Counted from the first letter of the stretch, positions 8,055-16,845 are shown. The stretch: DNA of 64,000 nt from an uncultured Flavobacteriales bacterium (GCA_903825395.1 CAIKAF010000026.1:1-64000); one strand, 5' to 3'. Notes: generated by a model from the letters alone, not told the origin. A program made the numbers and translations.

Positions 8055-9083
8055 ATGCATTTTGGTCTTGAATTTTCTTGGAATCCAAGCGATATTGCCC
8101 TTTGGCTTAATGGTCATTGGAATGGCGTGGACGCTCCGGAAATCTCAGGTTTTGCCGCCTTAGATCAGGCGGGGCCTACCGACCTTAGTTTCCTGGATCA
8201 GGAAAAACGCACCGTTGATTTGCAGCGGAGTGAGGCTGGATTGGTATTGGTGTCGAGCCATCTAAGCATAGCAACTGATTTATCGCGACCACTCATCGTT
8301 GTGGACGATGCCAAAGCGGCGATGATTCAATTGCTCGAGAAGCTCGCTCAACAAAAAAGAAAATTAGAAGGCATAGAATCTGGGGCAGTGGTTTCTGAGC
8401 ATGCCAAGGTACACCCCTCGGCAAGGATTGAGGCAGGGGCCGTCGTACATGAGGGTGTTGTAATTGAAGCTGATGTACTGGTGCAGTCCGGAGCTGTAAT
8501 TGGAGCAGGTGTAATTGTTGGTTCCGGGAGCATTATTGGTTCGGGAGTGAAATTGCTGGCTTCGTGTCGGATTGGAAAAAATTGCATTATTCAAAGCAAT
8601 ACGGTGGTGGGTTCTGACGGGTTTGGCTATGTAAAGGTGGATACAGGGCTTAAGAAAATTCCTCATATGGGTTCAGTGGTGATTGAAGACCATGTAGAAA
8701 TTGGGGCCAATTGCACCATTGATCAAGGTATGTTAAGTCCAACCCGAATAAAGGAAGGGGCAAAGCTGGATAACCTGGTTCACATTGCCCACAATGTAAT
8801 TGTTGGTGCCCATACGGTAATTGCCGCACAAACAGGAGTAGCAGGGTCTGTGGTGATTGGTTCAGCTTGCCGCATTGGCGGTCAGGTCGGGTTTGTAGAT
8901 GGCATCCACATTGCTGATGGTGTAGAAATTGCGGCTCAATCGGGAGTAATGAATTCCATTGAACAGGTCGGGGCAAAGGTCTGGGGCTCACCCGCCATGC
9001 CGGCACAACAATTTCGTAAGTCATTTGTCTTATTCAGGCGTCTACCTGAGTTGGTTAAAGCCTTTGGAATACATGAAAAATAA
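8055..9083 (+). CDS. lpxD: UDP-3-O-acylglucosamine N-acyltransferase LpxD
   Basis: LpxD adds the second (N-linked) hydroxyacyl chain in the lipid A pathway. The protein has 342 residues: an N-terminal uridine-binding domain (DLSFLDQEKR near 54), then a left-handed beta-helix of hexapeptide repeats, and the signature NTVVGSDGFGYVK (about 185-198), with active-site region NLVHIAHNVIVGAHT. The start is ATG 8055 or the adjacent ATG 8052; the upstream TTG at 8001 would add about 17 non-conserved residues. It overlaps lpxC by 11 nt. A second, more divergent LpxD-like gene lies four genes downstream. Confidence 0.93.
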   Translation: MHFGLEFSWNPSDIALWLNGHWNGVDAPEISGFAALDQAGPTDLSFLDQEKRTVDLQRSEAGLVLVSSHLSIATDLSRPLIVVDDAKAAMIQLLEKLAQQKRKLEGIESGAVVSEHAKVHPSARIEAGAVVHEGVVIEADVLVQSGAVIGAGVIVGSGSIIGSGVKLLASCRIGKNCIIQSNTVVGSDGFGYVKVDTGLKKIPHMGSVVIEDHVEIGANCTIDQGMLSPTRIKEGAKLDNLVHIAHNVIVGAHTVIAAQTGVAGSVVIGSACRIGGQVGFVDGIHIADGVEIAAQSGVMNSIEQVGAKVWGSPAMPAQQFRKSFVLFRRLPELVKAFGIHEK

Positions 9084-10038
9084 TCCTTTGCCTGAAACAC
9101 CGTTGGCTGGAGCGGTTTCAAGGACAGTATTTCAGCAGACATTAGCTTCTGCGGTTACCTGTAGTGGACGGGGATTGCATTCGGGGCAGGAAGTGCACGT
9201 TCGATTTGTTCCAGCACAGGCCAATACCGGCATTCGTTTTCGGCGTGTAGATCACCCTGAAGCCATGGATATTCCAGCTTTAGCTGAGTATGTTATACAT
9301 ACAGAAAGAACCACCGTGCTTGGTCTTGAAGGGCAGAGTGTAGCTACAGTGGAGCATAGCCTGGCGGCATTGTGGGCCATGGAAATTGACAACGCCGTGG
9401 TGGAGATTGATGGCCCTGAGATGCCTATTTTTGATGGCAGTTCCAAGGCATATATTGAAACCTTACAAAAGGCCGGGATACAAAAGCAAGAGGAGGAGCG
9501 CAGGTATTTAACCATTGCAGAGCCATTGACGGTAATGGATTCCAAACGGAGTTCAGTGGTTGTAGCTAGTCCGTCAGAGCAGTTTGGTTTAGAATGTAGA
9601 ATCGATTTCCAAAGTAAGCAAGTTCCGGGAGGTAAATTTTTATTGCGGGATTCCCAGCAGTGCATTGCCGAATTGGTGAATGCTAGAACCTTCGTGTTTT
9701 TTCATGAGCTGGAGTATTTATTGGATCAGGGCTTAATTAAGGGCGGTGATTTAGATTGTGCTTTGGTTTTCGCAGAGCATCCCGTTCCAGAGCAAAAAAT
9801 GCAACGACTTCGTTCTCGTTTTGGGGCAGAAAAACTATCTGGAAATTCCATAGGATTGTTGAATTATGGATTGCCTAGATTTAGTGATGAACCCTTGCGC
9901 CATAAGGTACTTGATGCCTATGGAGATTTAGCCCTAGTAGGTAGGAGAATTAAGGGCTTTATTAGTATAGATCGCCCTGGTCATTCTATAAATGTTGCGT
10001 TTGCCAGAAAATTGAGAGAACTTTACGGCCATGATTGA
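9073..10038 (+). CDS. lpxC: UDP-3-O-acyl-N-acetylglucosamine deacetylase LpxC (stand-alone)
   Basis: LpxC is the committed, zinc-dependent step of lipid A synthesis. Metal ligands can be placed: His in TVEHSLAAL, and His and Asp in HKVLDAYGDLAL; the general acid/base region is PGHSINVAF. The N-terminal GRGLHSGQEV segment is conserved. At 321 residues it is the length of a stand-alone enzyme such as that of E. coli (305). In most Bacteroidetes LpxC is fused to FabZ; here it ends in TGA at 10036-10038, overlapping fabZ by 8 nt in a different frame. The start ATG 9073 overlaps the end of lpxD. Confidence 0.94.
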   Translation: MKNNPLPETPLAGAVSRTVFQQTLASAVTCSGRGLHSGQEVHVRFVPAQANTGIRFRRVDHPEAMDIPALAEYVIHTERTTVLGLEGQSVATVEHSLAALWAMEIDNAVVEIDGPEMPIFDGSSKAYIETLQKAGIQKQEEERRYLTIAEPLTVMDSKRSSVVVASPSEQFGLECRIDFQSKQVPGGKFLLRDSQQCIAELVNARTFVFFHELEYLLDQGLIKGGDLDCALVFAEHPVPEQKMQRLRSRFGAEKLSGNSIGLLNYGLPRFSDEPLRHKVLDAYGDLALVGRRIKGFISIDRPGHSINVAFARKLRELYGHD

Positions 10039-10510
10039 GCGTAACATAAACGAAATAGATTTAACTCAAACGGTGTACGATATCCATGCTATTATGGGCA
10101 TGTTGCCACATCGATATCCGTTTTTATTGGTGGATAAGGTGGTTTATTTGGACCAAGAATCTGTAGTCGGGGTAAAAAATGTGACCATGAATGAACCTTT
10201 TTTTCAAGGTCATTTCCCTGGCAATCCAGTGATGCCTGGAGTCATGCAAATTGAGGCCATGGCTCAGGTTGGAGGTATTTTAGTAATGAGTACCCTTGAA
10301 GATCCACAAAATTACACGCCCTATTTCATCAAAATCGAAAAGGTGAAGTTTAAACAGAAGGTCATTCCTGGAGATTCACTGGTGTTTGATCTGCATTTGG
10401 TTTCTCCAATTCGAAGGGGGATTTGCCATATGGCTGGCAAAGCCTATGTGAATGGAAAGGTGGTTATGGAAGGAGAGATGATGGCTCAGCTTGTACGCAA
10501 CGCCCAATGA
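10031..10510 (+). CDS. fabZ: (3R)-hydroxyacyl-ACP dehydratase FabZ
   Basis: FabZ dehydrates beta-hydroxyacyl-ACP in fatty acid elongation and balances acyl supply with lipid A synthesis. The hotdog-fold catalytic His lies in GHFPGNPVMPG and the catalytic Glu in MQIEAMAQ; the family start motif LPHRYPFLLVDKV is present. The 159-residue protein has about 22 residues before LPHRYPF (containing DLTQTVYDIHAIMGM), similar to the linker joining LpxC and FabZ in fused Bacteroidetes proteins. The ATG lies inside the lpxC stop region. The next gene overlaps its stop by 4 nt. Confidence 0.93.
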   Translation: MIERNINEIDLTQTVYDIHAIMGMLPHRYPFLLVDKVVYLDQESVVGVKNVTMNEPFFQGHFPGNPVMPGVMQIEAMAQVGGILVMSTLEDPQNYTPYFIKIEKVKFKQKVIPGDSLVFDLHLVSPIRRGICHMAGKAYVNGKVVMEGEMMAQLVRNAQ

Positions 10511-11136
10511 GTGTGCAGACCGGAATGGCCATTCAAGTTGACAACTTGAGCCGCCACTTCGGGCAGAAAACCATTTTTCAGGGGGTATCCTTTCGCTTTG
10601 ATGGTCCAGGTCTTTTTGGAATAACAGGCAGCAATGGAAAGGGAAAGTCTAGCCTGTTAAAAATTCTCTGTGGATTTGCAAGGCCGAATGGAGGAGCAGT
10701 GCAGTGGACCCGTTCTGGTGTTGAAATTGAATTGGATCAGCTTTCTCAAGTTGCTTCGTTAACTGGCCCGTATATTGATCTGCCAGATCACTTAAGGCTG
10801 GATGAATTAATGCACCTGCATGAACAGATGCTAGGGCATCGATTTAGAAAAACAAAACGTTCTGAGGTGTTGGATATGGCGGGTTTATCAGCGCACAAGC
10901 AGCAATTTATACAGGATTTTTCGTCGGGAATGAAACAGCGCGTGCGATTGATGCTAACCTTCTTGACCGATGTTCCATTTTGGCTGTTGGACGAACCCAG
11001 CTCAAACCTAGATGCAGCCGGATTTGAATTTTATTCCCATAACATACGTCAGGAAAAAAATATAAGGTTAATTTTGGTGGCCTCCAATCAACCTGAATCG
11101 GAATTGATTGGAGCAACTTCAATGTATGAACTCTAA
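10507..11136 (+). CDS. ABC transporter ATP-binding protein, single domain
   Basis: A 209-residue ABC ATPase. Walker A is GSNGKGKSSLL (about 38-48), signature FSSGMKQRVRL (about 138-148) and Walker B FWLLDEPSSN (about 157-166). No permease partner is adjacent. An ABC ATPase of this kind is, from memory, a regular neighbour of efp and lpxA in Flavobacteria, so a role in export or envelope assembly is plausible but unproven. The start ATG 10507 overlaps the fabZ stop. The position where lpxA is usually found, between fabZ and this gene, is occupied only by that overlap. Confidence 0.82.
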   Translation: MSVQTGMAIQVDNLSRHFGQKTIFQGVSFRFDGPGLFGITGSNGKGKSSLLKILCGFARPNGGAVQWTRSGVEIELDQLSQVASLTGPYIDLPDHLRLDELMHLHEQMLGHRFRKTKRSEVLDMAGLSAHKQQFIQDFSSGMKQRVRLMLTFLTDVPFWLLDEPSSNLDAAGFEFYSHNIRQEKNIRLILVASNQPESELIGATSMYEL

Positions 11137-11146
11137 ACTATAGGTA

Positions 11147-11710
11147 ATGGCAACGACATCTGATTTTCGCAACGGTCTTTGTTTGGAAATGAATAACGAC
11201 CTAATGATAATTTTGGAATTCCAGCGTTTTCAAACGGGCCGCGGAGCCTCTAACGTCCGCACCAAATTGAAAAGCCTGAATACAGGTAAAATCATAGATC
11301 ATACATTCACTGGGGGTGAAAAAATTGAAACTGCACGCATTGAAACTCGGGGTCATCAGTTTCTGTACCGGGATGAAAGTGGCATGTTCGTCATGAACAA
11401 CGACACCTTTGATCAATTTTATATACAACCAGAGTTGGTTGAAAACAATGATTTATTGAAGGATGGAGATTCCTTGAATATTGTTTTTCATGCTGAAAAG
11501 GAATTGGTGTTGTATGGAGAATTGCCTGATTTTGTTGAATTGGAAGTGACCTACACCGAACCTGGAATAAAAGGAGATACGGCAACCAATACTTTAAAAC
11601 CTGCTACCTTAGAGACTGGAGCTGAAATTCGGGTGCCCCTATTTGTAAACCAAGGCGATCGCATTAAAGTAGATACCCGCAAACGGGCCTACAACGAACG
11701 CGTAAAATAA
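11147..11710 (+). CDS. efp: Translation elongation factor P with Arg32
   Basis: EF-P relieves ribosome stalling at polyproline stretches. The 187-residue, three-domain protein is complete, with the C-terminal EF-P signature KPATLETGAEIRVPLFVNQGDRIKVDTR. The tip of domain I, which must reach the peptidyl-transferase centre, reads QTGRGASN with Arg at residue 32 (codon CGC). Most Bacteroidetes have PGKGPAF with Lys there, as in E. coli (Lys34). Arg32 is the residue rhamnosylated by EarP in Pseudomonas and Neisseria. No EarP-like gene is in this window. The gene follows the ABC gene by 10 nt within the lipid A operon. Confidence 0.93.
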   Translation: MATTSDFRNGLCLEMNNDLMIILEFQRFQTGRGASNVRTKLKSLNTGKIIDHTFTGGEKIETARIETRGHQFLYRDESGMFVMNNDTFDQFYIQPELVENNDLLKDGDSLNIVFHAEKELVLYGELPDFVELEVTYTEPGIKGDTATNTLKPATLETGAEIRVPLFVNQGDRIKVDTRKRAYNERVK

Positions 11711-11722
11711 GTTTTAAACTGG

Positions 11723-12655
11723 ATGCGTTTCCCGGCAACAATTACTCCTGAAGAGATTTGCTCTAAATTTGGTGCGGTTTGCATCGGAAATGCCAATTTG
11801 GCCATTGAGGGACTGAATGAAATCCATGTGGTTCAACCTGGTGAAATAACCTTTGTGGACCATCCGAAGTATTACCAAAAGGCATTAAAATCCAACGCCT
11901 CTGTTGTAATTATTGATAAAGTTCCAGAGCTGGCCCATCAAAAAACATTGATTGTTTTTTCGGATCCGTTCACCATCTTTAAGGCATTGATTGAAGAGTT
12001 TAGTCCCATGAAGCCGTCAAGGCAGTTGATAGCCGAATCAGCTCAAATTGGGGAAGGAACAATATTGCAACCCGGGGTTTTTGTTGGGGAGAATGTAAAG
12101 ATTGGAAAGAATTGTTTGATTCATGCCAACGTGAGCATTTATCAAAATACCAGTATTGGCGATAACGTAATTATTCATGCCAACTCCACCATTGGGGGCG
12201 ATGCATTTTATGTGAAACGCCGACCACAAGGGTATGAAAAATTCCCTTCCTGCGGCAGTGTATTGATTGAAGATGATGTGGAGATTGGATCGGGCTGCAC
12301 GATAGACAGGGGGGTAACCCACATCACCAAAGTTGGCCAAGGAACTAAAATTGACAATCAGGTGCATATTGGGCACGATACCATTTTGGGTAAACATTGT
12401 TTGATTGCTGCTCAAGTAGGCATTAGTGGAGTAGTAGTAATTGAAGATTTTGTTCAAATTTGGGGTCAGGCCGGAATTGCTAAAGACTTGACCATTGGTA
12501 AAGGGGCAGTGGTTCTTCCCAAATCGGGCGTAATGCGCAGTTTAGCAGGGGGCAAGGCCTATTTGGGTGCACCTGCTGAGGAAGTAAAAGCTGCGATGCG
12601 CCAATGGATTGCCATTCGAAAATTGCCGCAAATCATTCGGAAACTTAAAATCTGA
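11723..12655 (+). CDS. LpxD-like acyltransferase (second copy)
   Basis: A 310-residue left-handed beta-helix protein with the LpxD layout: N-terminal domain ending EITFVDHPKYYQKAL (about 46-60), hexapeptide repeats, and LpxD-type catalytic region NQVHIGHDTILGKHCLIAAQ. The substrate-binding signature IGGDAFYVKR replaces the usual IGSDGFGY, so acyl or sugar specificity may differ. Second LpxD-like genes after efp are common in Bacteroidetes and their substrate is not firmly known. LpxA is not seen, but the sequence is clearly closer to LpxD (asparagine/uridine-binding N-domain present). Confidence 0.82.
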   Translation: MRFPATITPEEICSKFGAVCIGNANLAIEGLNEIHVVQPGEITFVDHPKYYQKALKSNASVVIIDKVPELAHQKTLIVFSDPFTIFKALIEEFSPMKPSRQLIAESAQIGEGTILQPGVFVGENVKIGKNCLIHANVSIYQNTSIGDNVIIHANSTIGGDAFYVKRRPQGYEKFPSCGSVLIEDDVEIGSGCTIDRGVTHITKVGQGTKIDNQVHIGHDTILGKHCLIAAQVGISGVVVIEDFVQIWGQAGIAKDLTIGKGAVVLPKSGVMRSLAGGKAYLGAPAEEVKAAMRQWIAIRKLPQIIRKLKI

Positions 12656-12658
12656 CTG

Positions 12659-13855
12659 GTGGTTCGCAACCCGCAACAACGGCTTCAAATTGTTTTACAG
12701 GTAACCAAGGTCATTCAGGACAACTATTCTAGGCCGCAATTGCTTAAATTCCTAGAACATGTTTTAAAATACCATTTGGGGGTTCCGGGCTTTGCTGTGT
12801 ATTCTGTCCGAAATCGACAGCCGCATCTAGAGTACGATACGGTAAAAATGGCACAACAATTGGAAACGCTACCTCTTCAGGATTTTTTAAACCGATTGGA
12901 GCCCGACCAAGATTTCATGAAATTCAGTTCTGATGAGGTTTGGCCTTTTGATCTTGTGGTTCCTGTTTTTCATAAAACCACCTTGTTGGCAGCCTTACTA
13001 TTGCAGAATGCGGCTGAAATGGATTCTGAGGATGTGGATTTTGTATTGTCCCTAGCCAATATCTTATACGTTTCTTTTGAGAACAAACTGATGGCGCGTG
13101 AATATGCCCGGCAAAGGTCAGAACAAGCGGCGTTGAATCGGCAATTGGAAGTTGCCGCGGCCCTCCAACGGCAATTGTTCCCCGAAGAAATGAGTTCGGG
13201 CGGTGGAGTAGAGGTGGATGGGTTTTTCCGAACTCACGCAGAAGTAGGTGGAGATTACTACGATTTTTTTTCCGTCCCTACCCATCAATATATGATGTGC
13301 ATGGCTGATGTTTCGGGAAAGGGAGTAGACGCGGCCTTTTTAATGTCCAACTTTCAAGCCAATTTTAGAACCTTATCCATGTACGAGACAGACCTGATTG
13401 TCATGGCTAAAATTCTGAATGAAAAGGTCAATGCATTGGCCAAAGGCGAAAAGTTTATTACCTGTTTTTTAGGGCGCTACAATACGGCTACCCGGGAATT
13501 GGATTTTTTGAACTGCGGACATAATGCACCTATTCTTATTTCAAAAGGACAAGTTCACTTATTGAAGGCTGGAACAGTAGGTTTAGGCATGTTGGATGAG
13601 CTTCCAACGGCGATTAAGGGCAGCATGGTCCTGAATGAACAAGACTTGTTGGTCTGTTATACTGATGGTGCCACTGATTTGGAGTCGCCCGAAGGGCAAC
13701 GGTTTGGAGAAGCGGCACTGTTGGATTTAATTCGAGAAAATGCCAATTTGTCGATAAAAGACATCAATGCATTGGTGGTTCGTAAACTGGAGCAATTTCG
13801 TCAAGAGTATCCCTATCGGGATGACATTGCATTTTTAGCTTGCCGCTTCAATTGA
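12659..13855 (+). CDS. SpoIIE/RsbU-type serine phosphatase with N-terminal GAF-like domain
   Basis: A 398-residue protein. The first 150 residues look like a GAF-type sensory domain, then a coiled linker ARQRSEQAALNRQLEVAAALQRQLFP, then the PP2C-like SpoIIE domain with metal-binding segments EVGGDYYDF and ADVSGKGVDAAFLM, NCGHNAPIL, CYTDGATDLE and YRDDIAFLA. Such phosphatases dephosphorylate anti-anti-sigma factors in partner-switching pathways. No STAS or anti-sigma partner is adjacent. The start is GTG 12659, 3 nt after the lpxD-like stop, so it probably ends the lipid A operon. It converges with the minus-strand gene at 13866. Confidence 0.85.
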   Translation: MVRNPQQRLQIVLQVTKVIQDNYSRPQLLKFLEHVLKYHLGVPGFAVYSVRNRQPHLEYDTVKMAQQLETLPLQDFLNRLEPDQDFMKFSSDEVWPFDLVVPVFHKTTLLAALLLQNAAEMDSEDVDFVLSLANILYVSFENKLMAREYARQRSEQAALNRQLEVAAALQRQLFPEEMSSGGGVEVDGFFRTHAEVGGDYYDFFSVPTHQYMMCMADVSGKGVDAAFLMSNFQANFRTLSMYETDLIVMAKILNEKVNALAKGEKFITCFLGRYNTATRELDFLNCGHNAPILISKGQVHLLKAGTVGLGMLDELPTAIKGSMVLNEQDLLVCYTDGATDLESPEGQRFGEAALLDLIRENANLSIKDINALVVRKLEQFRQEYPYRDDIAFLACRFN

Positions 13856-13865
13856 TGTAGCGGCC

Positions 13866-14690
13866 CTATCGGTCGGTCAAAATCACCTTCATACCATCAA
13901 AGGCCACTTCAAAACCGAAGGGTTGAACCAATGCAGACCACTCCTCGTGCAAGAAGCCATCCGAAGCCGAAACCTGAGTCATAACCCAACGCGTTAATGG
14001 GGTCGTTATTCCCAGAGATTCACAATTCTCTTTAAACTTCTTAAGCTCCGGGAACCCCATACGGTGCGCATTTTGAGCGGGGCGAGCTCCATGCAAGCAG
14101 CCCAATACAACCGCATCCAACGCACTTCCGCTTTTTAGATATTTCCAATTTCGGTCATCGTACAACCCCGAGTCGGTAGCATACAAAACAGAGGTTCTGC
14201 CCTTGCGCACGATATAATTGAACGGATTTACGTCTCCATTGTTGGCCGCTTTTAAGGTATGTATGACATATGGACCTAAATTGAGTACTTGGAAGGGCTG
14301 AATTTCGTGAAAACTTACGGCGGCCGACTGTCCGAAGGTATGCCGGGCTTTCTCAATGCTTTCAAGGTTGCCAAATATTCTAAGGTGTTCCCCGTTTTTT
14401 CGTTCCTGAATGAAGGGCAACATACTGGCCATTTCTTCTACGGCAAAGTTGGGGTATGAAGACCGCGTGATAAACACATATTTCAGCTGTTGGAGTTCGA
14501 GGCCTTGGGTGACGACTTGATGAAAGGTATCGGCGGGGAAATCGATTTTCAATTGTGAATCGACCATTAGGGCGCTTCGTGAGCGGATGTCTTTATCGCC
14601 AAGTTCTAAGGCTCGTTGGTGCCCATGTTTTTGACTGAAAATAGCCGGAACTGTGGTTTCTCCGGCAGATCCCATCACCGTAATTTTCAT
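13866..14690 (-). CDS. Metallo-beta-lactamase-fold protein lacking metal ligands (pseudoenzyme)
   Basis: The overall pattern matches PhnP-like MBL-fold hydrolases: start MKITVMGSAGETTVPAIF, KDIRSRSALMVD, KIDFPADT, a YATDSG segment and a C-terminal EEWSALVQPFGFEVAFDGMKV. The metal-binding HxHxDH motif expected after VFIT is replaced: residues 76, 78, 80 and 81 are Arg, Ser, Pro and Asn. Later ligands also look lost (LKAANNGDVNPF for LxANHxP; TQVSASDGF for NHFSHNGG). The frame is open over 274 codons, so it is not an obvious pseudogene but a likely non-catalytic relative. A TATCTTTA box about 40 nt upstream may be its promoter. Confidence 0.75.
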   Translation of the reverse strand: MKITVMGSAGETTVPAIFSQKHGHQRALELGDKDIRSRSALMVDSQLKIDFPADTFHQVVTQGLELQQLKYVFITRSSYPNFAVEEMASMLPFIQERKNGEHLRIFGNLESIEKARHTFGQSAAVSFHEIQPFQVLNLGPYVIHTLKAANNGDVNPFNYIVRKGRTSVLYATDSGLYDDRNWKYLKSGSALDAVVLGCLHGARPAQNAHRMGFPELKKFKENCESLGITTPLTRWVMTQVSASDGFLHEEWSALVQPFGFEVAFDGMKVILTDR

Positions 14691-14873
14691 GGCTTCAACA
14701 GGGTTTAATTCCCATTTAAAGATAGGTTAGAAGATTTGAGGAAAAATTACCCGGCCGTTAAATTCCTACTACCATTTTGTAAAGAATGCGCAACCTGAGT
14801 TTCCCGTTGTCAATCCCGATCTCTAGTTTTACAAAACAGGTTCAATCCACTTCGTTTTGTATTATTTTGTAGA

Positions 14874-15395
14874 TTGAACCAGAAAATAGAAGGTATGCTT
14901 CAAAACATTCTCACGGACTTGGATTTTACCATGACTCAACGGCGTATGACTGTTGAACTGTTGGAGCTTTTGGTTCCAGATGAACCCATTTTATTGATTG
15001 GGATTGAAAAAAATGGTTTTCCATTGGCTCTTAAAATGCAAATGCATTTAAAGGAGCAAAACAATCAATTGGATATTCAGGTTGTGGGGTTGAAACTGGA
15101 TAAACATCAACCGGAGGAAGGGGCCATGAGAGAGGTGTCGAGCATGAACATTTCAGGCCGGCAAGTGGTGCTGGTGGATGATGTTTTAAATACTGGTCGA
15201 ACGGCGATGGCCAGCATTTCCGCTATAGCCTTACAGAAACCTTCACGTTTAAGGCTAGCTGTTCTGATTGATCGAATGCATAAGTGCTTTCCTGTTGCAG
15301 CTGACATTGCAGGGGCGCGAATTTCTACTCTAAAAGGTCAGTTTGTTCAGGTTGAGCTGGATAATGGAATTCCAGTGGTAATACTGAAGGGTTAG
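14874..15395 (+). CDS. Phosphoribosyltransferase family protein (PyrR-like)
   Basis: A 173-residue type I phosphoribosyltransferase. The PRPP-binding motif is VVLVDDVLNTGRTA (about 99-112), and IGIEKNGFPLA is the upstream loop. Overall it resembles PyrR/uracil phosphoribosyltransferase-like proteins of Bacteroidetes, but the base specificity is not evident. The start is either TTG 14874 or ATG 14895 (MLQNILTDLDF); the latter loses seven residues. It converges with the membrane protein gene ending at 15403. Confidence 0.8.
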   Translation: MNQKIEGMLQNILTDLDFTMTQRRMTVELLELLVPDEPILLIGIEKNGFPLALKMQMHLKEQNNQLDIQVVGLKLDKHQPEEGAMREVSSMNISGRQVVLVDDVLNTGRTAMASISAIALQKPSRLRLAVLIDRMHKCFPVAADIAGARISTLKGQFVQVELDNGIPVVILKG

Positions 15396-15402
15396 GCTGG
15401 AG

Positions 15403-16656
15403 TTAATTGTACATATCTCGCCAAAATGGAATATCGGCGTAGTACATCTCGCAAAGTGGATCTTCAAAAACGTCGTTGTTGCCTTTTTCTTTGCATCGTA
15501 CCTGAAGAATATGTTCTCCCGGACCAAGGTGGTCAATTCGAATCATAGCAGAAATGCCTATATTCTCAAGGGATGCGTTCCAGGTAGGGTGCCATTTAAT
15601 ATTGGTTTGAATGCTATCATCTACAGCCACCAAAAACAAATCACTAAACCAAACGCTAGAATCTGCCCCGTGGATTTCTTGTTTGATTAAGTCGGCTTTT
15701 TTGAAATAGCGAATAAAAACATGCAGGTATCCTGTTGTTACAATTTCAGACTGGATTGAAACCACATCGGGAAGTTCACCCTCGTTTAAACTCTTCCGAT
15801 AGCTTCTAAATCCTAGATATGGCCCATCTGCCAATTGCCATTTCATTTCACGGGAATCAAAAACATAGGGCCAGTGTAATCTTCGGTACAACGTGGAATA
15901 GGTTGACACCAAAACCACGACAATAAGTACGATGAAAGTAATAGCCACTTTCCACCATTTGGTATTTGAAATCAACAATTTTAGCGACCTATGAAACAAC
16001 AATCGAAGGGTAATTCGGTCGTATATCCAGAAAAAGGGAAAAACGAGGTAGGACAGAATGGGGATTTTTCGAAAAATGCCAAACAGAAGGAAGTCAAGCA
16101 GATAAATCAAGTAGGAGAGGAGCAAAACCACTGTTATCGAATCGGGCGAAAAAAACCAAATGTCACCTTTAAGAAACTCCCATAAAATCATTGGAAATAA
16201 GCCCAAAAGCAATCCAAAGGTGATAATTGCCCCTAAAATCGTGGTGTAAATAACTACGCCACAAAAACGATCTACCAATAAAATTTGATGGTGCAGGTCT
16301 TCCCCGGTTTTGAAGGGCGTATCAAAAGGCCGTTTCAGCGAACGAATTCGGCCTTTAATTCCGTTCGGATGCACATAATTTATGCAGACCAAAGCCAGCC
16401 AGAATGCTCTAGAAATTAAGTGTACAGAAAAGCCGAATGTGAGTGTTTTCACAATGGCCACCCCAACAATGGTCATTAAAAAGGTTCCCGGTACCCGGTT
16501 GATTGTGCCCAGGGCATTTATCCATTCTAAAAAAACATCGGTTAGCTGGAAGAGCGAAAAAATGGCGCCGCCAGAAATCAGCAGTTCCAATTCCCAAGAG
16601 TTTTCCTGTAGTTTTTGCAGCCATTCGGGCACCTGATGGCCGGGGCGTTGTTCCAT
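15403..16656 (-). CDS. Polytopic membrane protein of unknown function
   Basis: The protein has 417 residues. After WELELLISGGAIFSLFQL there are about six hydrophobic segments (residues near 35-55, 60-80, 130-155, 175-195, 205-225 and 240-258), then a soluble C-terminal domain of about 150 residues. No known domain is recognised. The ATG at 16656 is followed by a proline/glutamine-rich start (EQRPGHQVPEWLQ). It sits between two convergent or divergent single genes, with no operon context. Confidence 0.7.
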   Translation of the reverse strand: MEQRPGHQVPEWLQKLQENSWELELLISGGAIFSLFQLTDVFLEWINALGTINRVPGTFLMTIVGVAIVKTLTFGFSVHLISRAFWLALVCINYVHPNGIKGRIRSLKRPFDTPFKTGEDLHHQILLVDRFCGVVIYTTILGAIITFGLLLGLFPMILWEFLKGDIWFFSPDSITVVLLLSYLIYLLDFLLFGIFRKIPILSYLVFPFFWIYDRITLRLLFHRSLKLLISNTKWWKVAITFIVLIVVVLVSTYSTLYRRLHWPYVFDSREMKWQLADGPYLGFRSYRKSLNEGELPDVVSIQSEIVTTGYLHVFIRYFKKADLIKQEIHGADSSVWFSDLFLVAVDDSIQTNIKWHPTWNASLENIGISAMIRIDHLGPGEHILQVRCKEKGNNDVFEDPLCEMYYADIPFWRDMYN

Positions 16657-16821
16657 ACAAATTCAATTTCGGTTAAAAGTAAGTATTCCCCAAGTTATTA
16701 AATCCGCATTTATATTTGAAATCCAGAAATGCCCATGATTTTTTGCCCTAGTTAACTGCAATTCACGCTCATTTGTTAAGAATATACTCTTCCCAACACT
16801 AAACAGCCCCAACCTGAGTTT

Positions 16822-16829
16822 TACCTTTG
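16822..16829 (+). promoter_or_regulatory. Promoter -7 box (TACCTTTG) for the glucosaminidase gene
   Basis: An exact TAnnTTTG match, 16 nt before ATG 16846. A clear -33 TTTG at the right distance is not seen. Confidence 0.55.
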
Positions 16830-16845
16830 TTAAAATCGGTTTTCT

